Origin: Legionella steigerwaltii
GTDB lineage: Bacteria > Pseudomonadota > Gammaproteobacteria > Legionellales > Legionellaceae
Reading direction: 5' to 3'
Assembly: GCF_001468065.1 (NCBI RefSeq)
Contig: NZ_LNYZ01000003.1
Location: forward strand, 1 to 64,000
DNA length: 64,000 bases
A program made the translations under genes and the position numbers. Of this stretch, positions 56,180 to 64,000 are shown one piece after another; position 1 is the first letter of the stretch, and every line of letters begins with the position of its first letter. The notes under the pieces were generated by a model. It had not been told where the DNA came from. It saw nothing but the letters and a program-made list of their open reading frames with translations, and did not search any database.

Positions 56180-56746
56180 TTATCTTTTGGAGGCACGAAG
56201 AGAAATTGCAATGAGAATATAGGTCCAACCACTGACTATCATATCAATTGCAATAAACGTTCCAATTATCCATAATCCACTCATTGGCCAATGCAATAAA
56301 ATTAGGATACCAAGAATTAAGGAAATCACTCCTGCAAAGAAGATCCAACCCCAGCCTTCGGTATCGCGTAATGAAATAGACATGGTTATACGAGTAACAC
56401 CAATAACAATAAGTGTCCAAGCCAGTAAGGCAGTAATAATTGTAGAGGCTAACAAAGGATCATATAAGATAATCCCGGCTCCAATGAGGTACAATATGGC
56501 AACGCATAGTTCCCAAATGGTACCCCTCTTTTTTTTATATCTAAATGCATCAGCAATGTGTGATAGTCCAGAAAGCATAAGTAGCGCTGCAAAAAAATAC
56601 ATGCTCACTATGGTTAATGCGATTTCCATACCTAAACCAATAAATCCTAAGAGTAACAGGAGCACCCCAAAACCAAAGAGCAATCCACGACGAGGTTTTA
56701 TGGGTTCTGCTTCAGGATGATGAACAACATTATGTGTAGTAGCCAT
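56180..56746 (-). CDS. HdeD-family membrane protein
   Basis: A 188-residue protein with six hydrophobic segments in three pairs, as in HdeD of E. coli, which is tied to acid resistance at high cell density. GLGMEIALTIVSMYFFAALL and GVISLILGILILLHWPMSG are typical segments. An AAGGAAC site precedes the ATG. With the amino-acid decarboxylase 3 kb away it hints at acid tolerance, though the two are not one operon. Confidence 0.88.
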   Translation of the reverse strand: MATTHNVVHHPEAEPIKPRRGLLFGFGVLLLLLGFIGLGMEIALTIVSMYFFAALLMLSGLSHIADAFRYKKKRGTIWELCVAILYLIGAGIILYDPLLASTIITALLAWTLIVIGVTRITMSISLRDTEGWGWIFFAGVISLILGILILLHWPMSGLWIIGTFIAIDMIVSGWTYILIAISLRASKR

Positions 56747-56843
56747 ATCAGTTCCTTTTGATGTGTCTCACTTTAATATAGCTTATTTTTAATGTTGATG
56801 TAGCCAAATAGGTTTAATTTTAAAAGAAATTCAGCGGCTTATT

Positions 56844-58166
56844 TTAAGAATTAGTGTCTGTTTCTGTAAAGGAATAAATTTCTGGAATAATAATGTTGCG
56901 GAATTTCTTGCCATTGAACAATCCGTAATGGCCTACTCCTTCTGCAAGGAAATATTTTTTCATGGTGTCAGGCAAATTTTTGCATAAACCGAGCACGGAT
57001 TTTGTTTGTCCTACTCCAGTAATGTCATCCTTTTCCCCTTCAATTGCCAAAATAGAGGTGTGCTTTATATCTTGTAAGCGCACATTATGACCGCGTGATT
57101 TGTAGCGACCCGTTGTTAACAGTTTTTCCTGAAATACTGTATTTATTGTTTGCATGTAAAATTCTGCAGTCAGATCCATGGTCGAAAAATATTCAAGGTA
57201 GAACTTGATTATTTTAAAAGCAGCTTCTTTTTGGTTGTCTGCGTATCGATCTACCGCTTTTTGCAGTGACTCGGCATGACGTTGAAAATTCATACTCATA
57301 AAACCTGCAAGTTGCATAAATCCAGGGTACACAAGCCGCATGGCACCTGGAAAACGAGAGGGGACAATCGAGATGACATTTTGTTGAAACCAATCATCTC
57401 CCCTGGAAGAGGCTAATACGTTTACCGAGGTAGGTGATTGACTCGTATCAATTGGCCCTCCAAGTAATATCGCCGTACGAGGAACATTGGGTGAATTATT
57501 GGTGGACATGAGGGCAACGGCAGCTAAAACAGGCACAGTCGGCTGACAAACCGCCATCACATTTAAGTTAGGAGCAAGCAAATTTAAATAAGAAATGATG
57601 TAATCAATGAAATCATCTAAATCAAATGAGCCTTCAATTAAGGGTACATCACGGGCATTTTTCCAGTCGGTAATATAAACATCATACAAAGGGAGTAAAT
57701 TTTTAACTGTATCTCGTAATAAGGTTGCATAGTGTCCGGACATTGGTGCAACGACGAGTAATTTGGGCAAATTTAAATGTTCGGCGTTTACTTTTTTAAA
57801 ACGAATTAGGTTGCAAAAACTTTTTTTGTTTATAAGTTCTTCTTGAACATCGTAATATTCATCTTGGATTTTCACTTCATTAATATCAAATTTGGGTTTG
57901 TCATAAACGCTGGTAATTATATGAAATATATAAGAATAACCTGACATCCTGCGAAAATGACCTGAAGATGCCTCTAACATGTTCCTCAGCACATCTTGCC
58001 CTTCATCTGACATGTAAGGAACTTTAACGGGCAAATCAATATTGTCAGAAATTCTACGTAGACGTTTTGCCAGATTGTCGAAATAATCTGAGTAAGGTTG
58101 GAGCAAACGCATATTAAAATCATAGATATTGTAAAGATAACGATTATCAAGAGGGTTAAAAAGCAT
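56844..58166 (-). CDS. phaZ: Intracellular polyhydroxyalkanoate depolymerase
   Basis: A 440-residue depolymerase of the PhaZ1 (Ralstonia) type, which breaks down native granules in the cytoplasm. The nucleophile is C207 in MAVCQPTVPV, not a serine; GEKDDITGVGQT supplies the aspartate and GVGHYGLFNG the histidine. The N-terminal YNIYDFNMRLLQPYSDYFDN helical part is usual. There is no signal peptide. It pairs functionally with PhaC (7165) and the reductase at 59728. Confidence 0.88.
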   Translation of the reverse strand: MLFNPLDNRYLYNIYDFNMRLLQPYSDYFDNLAKRLRRISDNIDLPVKVPYMSDEGQDVLRNMLEASSGHFRRMSGYSYIFHIITSVYDKPKFDINEVKIQDEYYDVQEELINKKSFCNLIRFKKVNAEHLNLPKLLVVAPMSGHYATLLRDTVKNLLPLYDVYITDWKNARDVPLIEGSFDLDDFIDYIISYLNLLAPNLNVMAVCQPTVPVLAAVALMSTNNSPNVPRTAILLGGPIDTSQSPTSVNVLASSRGDDWFQQNVISIVPSRFPGAMRLVYPGFMQLAGFMSMNFQRHAESLQKAVDRYADNQKEAAFKIIKFYLEYFSTMDLTAEFYMQTINTVFQEKLLTTGRYKSRGHNVRLQDIKHTSILAIEGEKDDITGVGQTKSVLGLCKNLPDTMKKYFLAEGVGHYGLFNGKKFRNIIIPEIYSFTETDTNS

Positions 58167-58297
58167 ATACGTGCCTCACCTATTTTTGAAACGATGCACT
58201 GGGATGGTGCATCACAATATTAAAGTAATATACACAAAACTCTAAAATAGCAAATTCCAATTGAGTTTGAGTTGATTCCTAATCAATGTGCATTCCT

Positions 58298-59476
58298 TTA
58301 AGATTTCACCCAATTTTGAGAATGATAATAGTAGTCTCTGACCTCCTGTTGAATCTCAGTTGCTGCTATTCCCACTTTAAATTGTAAAAGAAGCATTTTG
58401 ACGCTGTTCAGACGTTGCTGAAGAATAGTTACTAAGGAATGTGAATTTTTTTCTGGTTTTCCATAAAACTCAGCATTTAAATGGGACTTCAATTGATCCG
58501 CTTGTATGACGGAGTCTAAAGTAATTGCGTTGAATGATTGTAATAAGGTGTCTTCGAGTAAATGAGGATCTTGAGCCATATTTTTCTCAGCTGTAGTAAT
58601 TGCTTCACAAAAACCTTCGAGCATGGAGTGACTAATGGTATCTTCTTTAGACATATCAAATAAATCAGCAATTATTGTATGAGGTAGAAGAGGTGCAACC
58701 AATTTATCAAAGGGGAGTGCGTAACCATGACGATAATGATCTCTATAATTTTGTCCAAAAAATGAATAACTTACTTTTTTAGTCGGAGAAAAATTGGGGT
58801 CATCGAAGGCCAGTGTATCGGCATGTCGTCCTTTATAACTTAGAGTACCACCACAACCAAAATCAACAATTGCAGCTCGTTTTACATTATTTTTATCCAT
58901 ACAATAACCTGAATTCATTAATTTGGAATTTAACAAATCCCATAAATTAAAAACTAGGGCAACTGCATACAACTGACCAAGAAATCGTGCTTCTTCGGAA
59001 GTAAGCGATAAATCATCACGTTTGGGTAATTGCTTACGCTCGAATAACGGTTCTGTTTTGACCACTTCTTTTTGCGATAAAAATTCGGAGAAACTATTGA
59101 TGAATTTTGAGATGACAGCAATTGATTTATCTTTATCGACATGTAGGTAATTTTCTGGGACAACTAAAATTCCCTCAAACATTTTTTTAGCCAGACGAGG
59201 AATTAAAATTTCGAGATAGGCACTTTCAAGTTTTATTGAAAAAATATGCTCCATGGTGTCAAAGGAGGGTTTTTGCAGTTCCTCATGAGAAAGATATCCT
59301 TTAAATACATCTTCCTTTGTTAAAACATCAGGCTTTTTAATTAGATAATAGGCACCAAATTGATCACTTAATATTCTTTTTTCAGTGATTCCTTTTGATA
59401 ATGAGGAAGCAATTTTATTAGGCAGCTTATCTTTTTTTATTTCCACGAGTTCAATATCATCATGAAGCTTTGGCAT
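58298..59476 (-). CDS. Atypical kinase-like protein, effector candidate
   Basis: A 392-residue soluble protein of no recognised family. The order of motifs resembles HipA- or PI-kinase-like folds: FGAYYLIKKP with K47, a helix with E84 and E89 (LESAYLEILIPRLAKKMF), a hinge-like ISKFINSF, then LWDLLNSKLMNSG (D180) and AAIVDFGCGG (D205-F-G). It lies between PHA depolymerase and acetoacetyl-CoA reductase genes, without overlap, and has a GGAGAT site. The kinase idea is inference from motif order. Export by Dot/Icm is possible. Confidence 0.5.
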   Translation of the reverse strand: MPKLHDDIELVEIKKDKLPNKIASSLSKGITEKRILSDQFGAYYLIKKPDVLTKEDVFKGYLSHEELQKPSFDTMEHIFSIKLESAYLEILIPRLAKKMFEGILVVPENYLHVDKDKSIAVISKFINSFSEFLSQKEVVKTEPLFERKQLPKRDDLSLTSEEARFLGQLYAVALVFNLWDLLNSKLMNSGYCMDKNNVKRAAIVDFGCGGTLSYKGRHADTLAFDDPNFSPTKKVSYSFFGQNYRDHYRHGYALPFDKLVAPLLPHTIIADLFDMSKEDTISHSMLEGFCEAITTAEKNMAQDPHLLEDTLLQSFNAITLDSVIQADQLKSHLNAEFYGKPEKNSHSLVTILQQRLNSVKMLLLQFKVGIAATEIQQEVRDYYYHSQNWVKS

Positions 59477-59727
59477 GATTTATCTCCTGCGAAGACCCTA
59501 TTGTTGTTGATTATTTATTTCATATTGAATAAAAAATGTTTCCTTATTTTCATCTTATTACACAAAGAATGAAAAAGGCACTATTTTAGCTTAGCAATGT
59601 CAACTGATAGGGAATAAAATCGATCGCCAGAAATAATACTTCTAAAGAGTGTGCGAAGCAGCCCAAGCGCCAGATGGGCGAATTTTTTGAGGATTGTAGT
59701 GGGAAGAAAAGATGAATAAGCGCCACG

Positions 59728-60468
59728 CTACATGTACTGGCCACCATTGATATCTAGGTTAGAACCCGTGATAAATCCTGCATCTTCACTCACTAAAAAA
59801 GATACTGCATTGGCAATCTCCTCTGGTTTTCCAAGTCGGCCTACAGGAATGCTTTTGACAATCTTATCGACAACTTCTTTTTTCATAGCAGCCAGCATGG
59901 AAGTTTCGATATAACCAGGAGAAATAGTATTCACAGTGATCCCTTTATTTGCAACTTCCAGAGCCAAACTCTTGGTAAAACCAAATAAAGCAGATTTTGT
60001 CGCAGCATAATTGCATTGACCCAATTGTCCTTTCCGACCATTAATGGATGAAATACTAACAATACGCCCGAAATTTTTTTCAATCATGAATGGAAGTACA
60101 TTACGCGTGATATTAAAAGTACTTGTTAAATTCGCATCAATTACGTGTTGCCAATGATGCGGTTCCATTTTCTTTAAACTGACATCGCACGTGGCTCCGG
60201 CGTTATTTACCAATACATCAATACGGCCAAAGCGCTCCATAATTGAATTAGTGATTGCTTCACAATCAGAAAAATTGACCAGATTTGCAAAGAGAATTTC
60301 AATATTAAAACCCGCTTTTTTTTGTAGAGTTTGCCATTGCAAAACTTCATCATGCTTACCATTTTTAAAGTAACATGCAACCACATTATAATTCGCCGCG
60401 AGACGTCTGCAGATTGCAGTACCTATTCCTCCAGTGCCTCCTGTAACAACAGCTATTTTTCTCTCCAT
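59728..60468 (-). CDS. phaB: Acetoacetyl-CoA reductase (SDR)
   Basis: A 246-residue SDR. VTGGTGGIGTAICRRL binds NADP(H); NNAG and the YAATKSALFGFTKSLALE catalytic block (Y-x-x-x-K) follow. The family reduces acetoacetyl-CoA to (R)-3-hydroxybutyryl-CoA, the substrate of PhaC. FabG cannot be excluded by eye, but MKKEVVDKIVKSIPVGRLGK and the PHA context favour PhaB. A GGAGAT site precedes the ATG. Confidence 0.82.
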   Translation of the reverse strand: MERKIAVVTGGTGGIGTAICRRLAANYNVVACYFKNGKHDEVLQWQTLQKKAGFNIEILFANLVNFSDCEAITNSIMERFGRIDVLVNNAGATCDVSLKKMEPHHWQHVIDANLTSTFNITRNVLPFMIEKNFGRIVSISSINGRKGQLGQCNYAATKSALFGFTKSLALEVANKGITVNTISPGYIETSMLAAMKKEVVDKIVKSIPVGRLGKPEEIANAVSFLVSEDAGFITGSNLDINGGQYM

Positions 60469-60788
60469 GAATAAATCTCCGCTAAATATAGGATGTTGTT
60501 TTTTCTGTATGCTAGATTAAATTGTTTTGATATTATGCAAAACACTATCGTAATATGACTTATGAGGTTTACATAACTGCGGTAAACCCTAATAAACTCG
60601 AAATACTCAGTGCGTCACAATAGATGGAAAAGCTGCTAAAATTATAATAAGAGTGATTTTTGTGATGAAGGAACCGGAGTTATCAAGAAAACGAACCAAT
60701 TGTTGTTGGGTCCAGTTTGGGGATAGCAATATCCAGCTGTATGAATTACTTGCTTTCAACCTAGTACTCCCTCACTAAGGAAATGGAT
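60469..60788. other. Gene-free stretch with a possible 37-codon frame
   Basis: About 320 bases between the divergent phaB-like and response regulator genes, holding their promoters. A short frame, ATG at 60665 to TAA at 60778 (37 codons), ends just before the regulator start. It has no clear ribosome site and no known similarity, so I do not call it a gene. No repeats were seen. Confidence 0.45.
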
Positions 60789-61436
60789 ATGGATTTCACC
60801 GACGCAGCTGTTTTTATCGTAGATGACGATCCTGAAATTTGCCAAGCACTTCGTTGGTTATTTGAATCAGTAAACATCCCAGTATACACCTATGCAAATG
60901 CCAAAGATTTTCTTGAAAGCTATAATTTTAAGCAAAAAGGCTGTTTGATTATTGATGTGCGCATGCCGATTATGAGTGGCCTGGAGTTGCTGGAGCAACA
61001 TCTTAATAAGTCAAGAACTCAGCTTTCAGTGATTATGATCACCGGCTATGGCGATATTTCAATGGCTGTACGCGCTATGAAGGCTGGAGCAAGCGATTTT
61101 ATTCTTAAACCTGTAAATCACCAACATTTACTCGAAATTACGCAAAAATGTCTTAAACAAACGTTCAATTATACCGTTCCACATCCTCAATCTGATTTTT
61201 TTGAGCGTCTCGAGCGTTTAACCAAACGAGAGCGTCAAGTAATGGATTTAGTTATTGAAGGAAAATTAAACAAGCAAATTGCTCATGAGCTTGATATATC
61301 TATATCCACCGTAGAAGTGCATCGTGCAAACGTGATGCGGAAAATGGAGGCTAAAACTTTAGCTGAGCTCATAAAAATTAATCTAATTCATACTCTTAGC
61401 GCCAATAACTCTAATTCTTTAGGCGAAATACCATAA
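60789..61436 (+). CDS. FixJ/TtrR-type response regulator
   Basis: About 215 residues. A receiver domain (acidic triad DDD at 12-14, phosphoacceptor aspartate about D56 in LIIDVRMPIMSG, the TGYG threonine and ILKP lysine) precedes a LuxR-type helix-turn-helix (LTKRERQVMDLVIEGKLNKQ). The sensor kinase is not in the window. AAGGAA lies eight bases before this ATG; the ATG two codons earlier is too close to it. Confidence 0.9.
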   Translation: MDFTDAAVFIVDDDPEICQALRWLFESVNIPVYTYANAKDFLESYNFKQKGCLIIDVRMPIMSGLELLEQHLNKSRTQLSVIMITGYGDISMAVRAMKAGASDFILKPVNHQHLLEITQKCLKQTFNYTVPHPQSDFFERLERLTKRERQVMDLVIEGKLNKQIAHELDISISTVEVHRANVMRKMEAKTLAELIKINLIHTLSANNSNSLGEIP

Positions 61437-61597
61437 ACTCATTGCTTCTCTTTTAAAAAACAACATCTTGTTTCGTCTTAAGCCATATCAATTCGTGATG
61501 AAGATAAAGATCCATAAATAATCAAAATGGCAGAATTGCTTTTTATTTGGGTAAAAAAAGTATATTATTTGATTTTTTTGCAATTTAGGGAAAAATC

Positions 61598-62125
61598 ATG
61601 AAATTTCCATATGTACCTGTTTCCGAACTTCGTCGATATTTTAACCAATTGAGCTTACCTCAATTAATCGAAATTAACCGTTCTTATGGGCCGCATTTTG
61701 AACAGTTGGACGATAGAATCGATCGCTGCACTAACGATTTAGCAGATGCAAATGCTCGTTTAGCCCAGCTTAACCAAAGAAAACATGATCATCAACAAAC
61801 TTATGATGCAGTAGAAATCCGCGAAGCAGTATATCAAAGTACTCGAAGGAGCGTACTTGCTGATTCAAGTAGAACCAGTCGATATCTTGGAATGCAAGCG
61901 GTAGGCTCTTCTCCGATGGAACTGTTTGATTCGGAGTTACTTACCATAAATACTGAAATTTCAAAAGCAAATAACCAAATTGAACGTTTAAACGATGTTA
62001 TTGATAATTTAGGAAAAGCGAAAACAGGCGCTATTTCTGAATTAAGAATTTTAAATAGTATTATGGACGAAAAGAAAAAAGAGGTACTCGAGGAAACTAA
62101 TACAACGCAACCAAGGGGGTTGTAA
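61598..62125 (+). CDS. Coiled-coil protein, unknown
   Basis: A 175-residue soluble protein. Two long helices (about 30-70 and 110-165) have heptad patterns (DDRIDRCTNDLADANARLAQ and ISKANNQIERLNDVIDNLGK), suggesting an antiparallel coiled coil. No signal peptide is present. The tail EETNTTQPRG is polar. Such small coiled-coil proteins are common among Legionella effectors, but nothing here proves export. Confidence 0.55.
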   Translation: MKFPYVPVSELRRYFNQLSLPQLIEINRSYGPHFEQLDDRIDRCTNDLADANARLAQLNQRKHDHQQTYDAVEIREAVYQSTRRSVLADSSRTSRYLGMQAVGSSPMELFDSELLTINTEISKANNQIERLNDVIDNLGKAKTGAISELRILNSIMDEKKKEVLEETNTTQPRGL

Positions 62126-62162
62126 GCTTTATAACAGGATATGAGGGAGCCTCACTTTTGAT

Positions 62163-62189
62163 TCCCTCTCCCCTTAGGCGCGAGGGGAA
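62163..62189. repeat. Family II repeat fragment
   Basis: CCCTCTCCCCTTAGGCGCGA followed by GGGG is a short, damaged family II hairpin between convergent genes. Confidence 0.5.
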
Positions 62190-62228
62190 ATAAAAAACGG
62201 AGGCTACCTCAAACTGTTAAGCTCAAGC

Positions 62229-63119
62229 CTATTTCAAGATATCCTCAGTATAAATAAAATTGTCCCTTGCTTTCTTCATCAACATTTTAAATTGTTGTAA
62301 ATGCTTTTCAGTTGCTGTTGTGGAATGTAAAACAAACTCAGAAACACATAACGCAAATAGAAGTCTGCGGATTTCCCAGACTGTTTCTTGAAAAATATCA
62401 ACTCGTTTTTTGGCTTCAGGACTAATTTTAACTTCAAGCTTCAAATTTTCAGAACTAATGGCGATAGGCGCACAATGTTTAATGACTTGACCTCGCAATT
62501 TTTCAACAAAGATAAAGCTATTAACTTTTTCAGCACGACATTTGACTATTTGCCGCATAGTATCGTTAAAAAAATTGTACACTGTCATCTGGTGAAATAA
62601 ATAAAGCTTTTGTGAATAACGATAGGCTTGAAATAAAAAATAATCCCCCACCAAAACAATAAAGACACCAATCAAAGTACAGATACCACGATTCAGTACC
62701 ATTTCAAATGGTCCTTCAGGGGAGTTTGCATCTGTTGTTTGTGCTAAGAGCAAAAAAACGATAATGGTAATAAAAAAAACACTGATATCATATCGTTTGG
62801 TATTGAGTGTGGATACCGCGAATCCAATAATCGCGATGATAAATACAACGGAGACAAATCGATAATTTAATTGCATGAGATAAATGAGGGGAATTAAAAC
62901 TAATAAAGCGGCAAAAGTGCCACCAATACGATGAATTGCTCTTCTAATAATTAGTCCAGGCTCAATTCCTGCGCTGACCATAATTACCGTGAGCAAAACC
63001 CACCACTTATGGGGAATAGTCGTAAATAAATAAATCCACATGGCAACCATAAACATAATTGTCAATTGGGTAAAGCGTGCATAATCCAGCTTCTTTTTTA
63101 GTTTTTCCGCAGTGAGCAT
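62229..63119 (-). CDS. FUSC-family exporter, C-terminal half
   Basis: A 296-residue membrane protein with the FUSC (fusaric acid resistance, aromatic acid exporter) pattern: YLFTTIPHKWWVLLTVIMVS with IRRAIHRIGGTFAALLVLIP is the family signature, followed by more helices and a cytoplasmic tail. It overlaps the upstream FUSC-like gene by 22 bases in another frame, so either two coupled subunits or one broken gene are possible. A weak GGA site before the ATG supports its own start. Confidence 0.8.
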   Translation of the reverse strand: MLTAEKLKKKLDYARFTQLTIMFMVAMWIYLFTTIPHKWWVLLTVIMVSAGIEPGLIIRRAIHRIGGTFAALLVLIPLIYLMQLNYRFVSVVFIIAIIGFAVSTLNTKRYDISVFFITIIVFLLLAQTTDANSPEGPFEMVLNRGICTLIGVFIVLVGDYFLFQAYRYSQKLYLFHQMTVYNFFNDTMRQIVKCRAEKVNSFIFVEKLRGQVIKHCAPIAISSENLKLEVKISPEAKKRVDIFQETVWEIRRLLFALCVSEFVLHSTTATEKHLQQFKMLMKKARDNFIYTEDILK

Positions 63120-64000
63120 AATTTATTCCAACGGATAAAGGCTTGTTGTAAACAATGGGCGATATAAAACTGCAATTGAGTTTCGGGTTCTACAGGCATG
63201 GCCGGCGTTCCACAGGGAGTATAAGTTTTCATGTTGAGCCTCAGCCAATGGAGATTATCTTTGACGCCATACCAAAATACTTCATTCTTTTTCTCATAAT
63301 ATAAATTGTCCAAAGCATGTAGAATATTTCGTATGTTGACCGAAACACGATAAGTTTGCATGATGTACTTCTTAGGAATCAGTCGCCGATAATTTCGGAC
63401 CATTCCAAAATGGAGAATTTCTCCTTCTATAGGACGCTTCTGATCTTGATTGATGGAGGAATCAATATCTTGCTCAAGGCATTCAATGAACTTTTGCAGC
63501 GCTCTGTTCCAGACGATCAAGTACATATTGGGAAAAAATCTCAAGCAAATGATGGCAAAAGTTATCGATAATGCAGTGGATGAAATAAAACCATACGCAA
63601 CTTCAAGATTGGCAGGTGGATCAGTGCCTAGAACAACTGCTCCAGTAGCGATAAGCAACATAGTTAAGCTTTTTAATGCGTAGAAATATTTTAATACGCA
63701 AAAATAGGTTATAGCGAAAACAAATACTGAAAAAAAGAAAAAGACACCATAAAATGGATAAACAAGATAATAAGACACGCTAATGAGCGTCACTGCAATG
63801 CCGATAAAAAACACTAACCATTCTTTTTCTTTAAAAGTGGAAAGCACAGGTGCTTCATAAAGGGATAACAAAAGAAAAGGTGCGAAAAAAGTCAGAAAAC
63901 TTACGGGTTGAAATAACCAATAAACATATACTTCTACAGTCGCAACAACAAGGCACTTATAAAGAGTAATTCTTTGTAATGCATACGGATCGACCTCATC
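63098..64000 (-). CDS. FUSC-family exporter, N-terminal half (cut by window end)
   Basis: The frame stays open to the last base of the window (reading ALQRITLYKCLVVATVEVY upstream of the first in-window start codon, a TTG), so the true start lies beyond. Six hydrophobic segments (for example IGIAVTLISVSYYLVYPFYG) and a C-terminal cytoplasmic region typical of YccS/AaeB-like proteins are visible. It ends inside the start of the second half. Confidence 0.75.
   Translation of the reverse strand, partial: DEVDPYALQRITLYKCLVVATVEVYVYWLFQPVSFLTFFAPFLLLSLYEAPVLSTFKEKEWLVFFIGIAVTLISVSYYLVYPFYGVFFFFSVFVFAITYFCVLKYFYALKSLTMLLIATGAVVLGTDPPANLEVAYGFISSTALSITFAIICLRFFPNMYLIVWNRALQKFIECLEQDIDSSINQDQKRPIEGEILHFGMVRNYRRLIPKKYIMQTYRVSVNIRNILHALDNLYYEKKNEVFWYGVKDNLHWLRLNMKTYTPCGTPAMPVEPETQLQFYIAHCLQQAFIRWNKLCSLRKN

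Noticed and set aside
1..64000. CRISPR array, rRNA or tRNA genes
   Set aside because: No regularly spaced identical repeats and no cloverleaf or rRNA-like stretch were seen on reading; a dedicated tRNA scan could not be run.

Overview
The window looks like chromosomal DNA of a Legionella species (Gammaproteobacteria). The DNA is visibly AT-rich. It carries a ChiA-like two-part chitinase, a GDSL lipase beside a FadL porin, polyhydroxybutyrate genes, and several proteins that resemble Dot/Icm effector candidates (a Hanks-type kinase with a C-terminal membrane segment, an atypical kinase-like protein, and Legionella-style orphans). The species cannot be fixed from the sequence alone. No rRNA, tRNA, CRISPR array or complete insertion sequence was seen.

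Layout. 1-6.5 kb: LicD-type transferase, eukaryotic-like kinase, an unknown 465-residue protein, a family-4 uracil-DNA glycosylase and a shikimate-kinase-like/LuxR fusion. 6.6-12.5 kb: a c-type cytochrome, PHA synthase, and small metabolic genes (ArsC, GNAT, SDR). 12.7-23.9 kb: a compact minus-strand block with a nickel transporter, HypA, HypB, HypF, HypC, HypD, HypE, the four subunits of a group 3b (NAD(P)-linked, sulfhydrogenase-type) NiFe hydrogenase and its maturation protease. 24-36 kb: ChiA-like chitinase, YHS protein, AidB-like acyl-CoA dehydrogenase, FadL plus GDSL lipase, a bestrophin-like channel, small membrane and secreted proteins, and a second lipase. 35.7-45.3 kb: a stress and efflux block (UspA, SixA, a decayed flavoprotein disulfide reductase, DUF2892, an RND pump, TolC, DUF302, a P1B-type ATPase). 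The RND pump has no periplasmic adaptor gene beside it. 45.5-49 kb: a second GH18 chitinase, a LuxR-type regulator that keeps most of the autoinducer-pocket residues, and an AmpG-like transporter overlapping it. 49-54 kb: orphan genes and a large PLP decarboxylase. 54-64 kb: chemoreceptor, HdeD, PHA depolymerase, atypical kinase-like protein, acetoacetyl-CoA reductase, FixJ-type response regulator, a coiled-coil orphan and a FUSC exporter pair cut by the window end.

Three families of short palindromic repeats are scattered between genes. Family I has GTAGCCTGGGTGCAGCGCAG ends, family II is CCCTCTCCC-type, and family III has GTCTGTTTACA ends. Several genes take their stop codon from a repeat edge, and a half-repeat in front of the hydrogenase beta gene creates a false N-terminal extension.

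How the genes may work together: PhaB, PhaC and PhaZ cover reduction, polymerisation and mobilisation of polyhydroxybutyrate. The hydrogenase block is nearly self-sufficient: nickel uptake, active-site assembly, catalytic subunits and C-terminal processing. The chitinase, LuxR-solo and AmpG-like trio suggests signal-controlled use of chitin or cell-wall sugars. The decarboxylase and HdeD suggest acid tolerance. These links are inferences from proximity and family knowledge.
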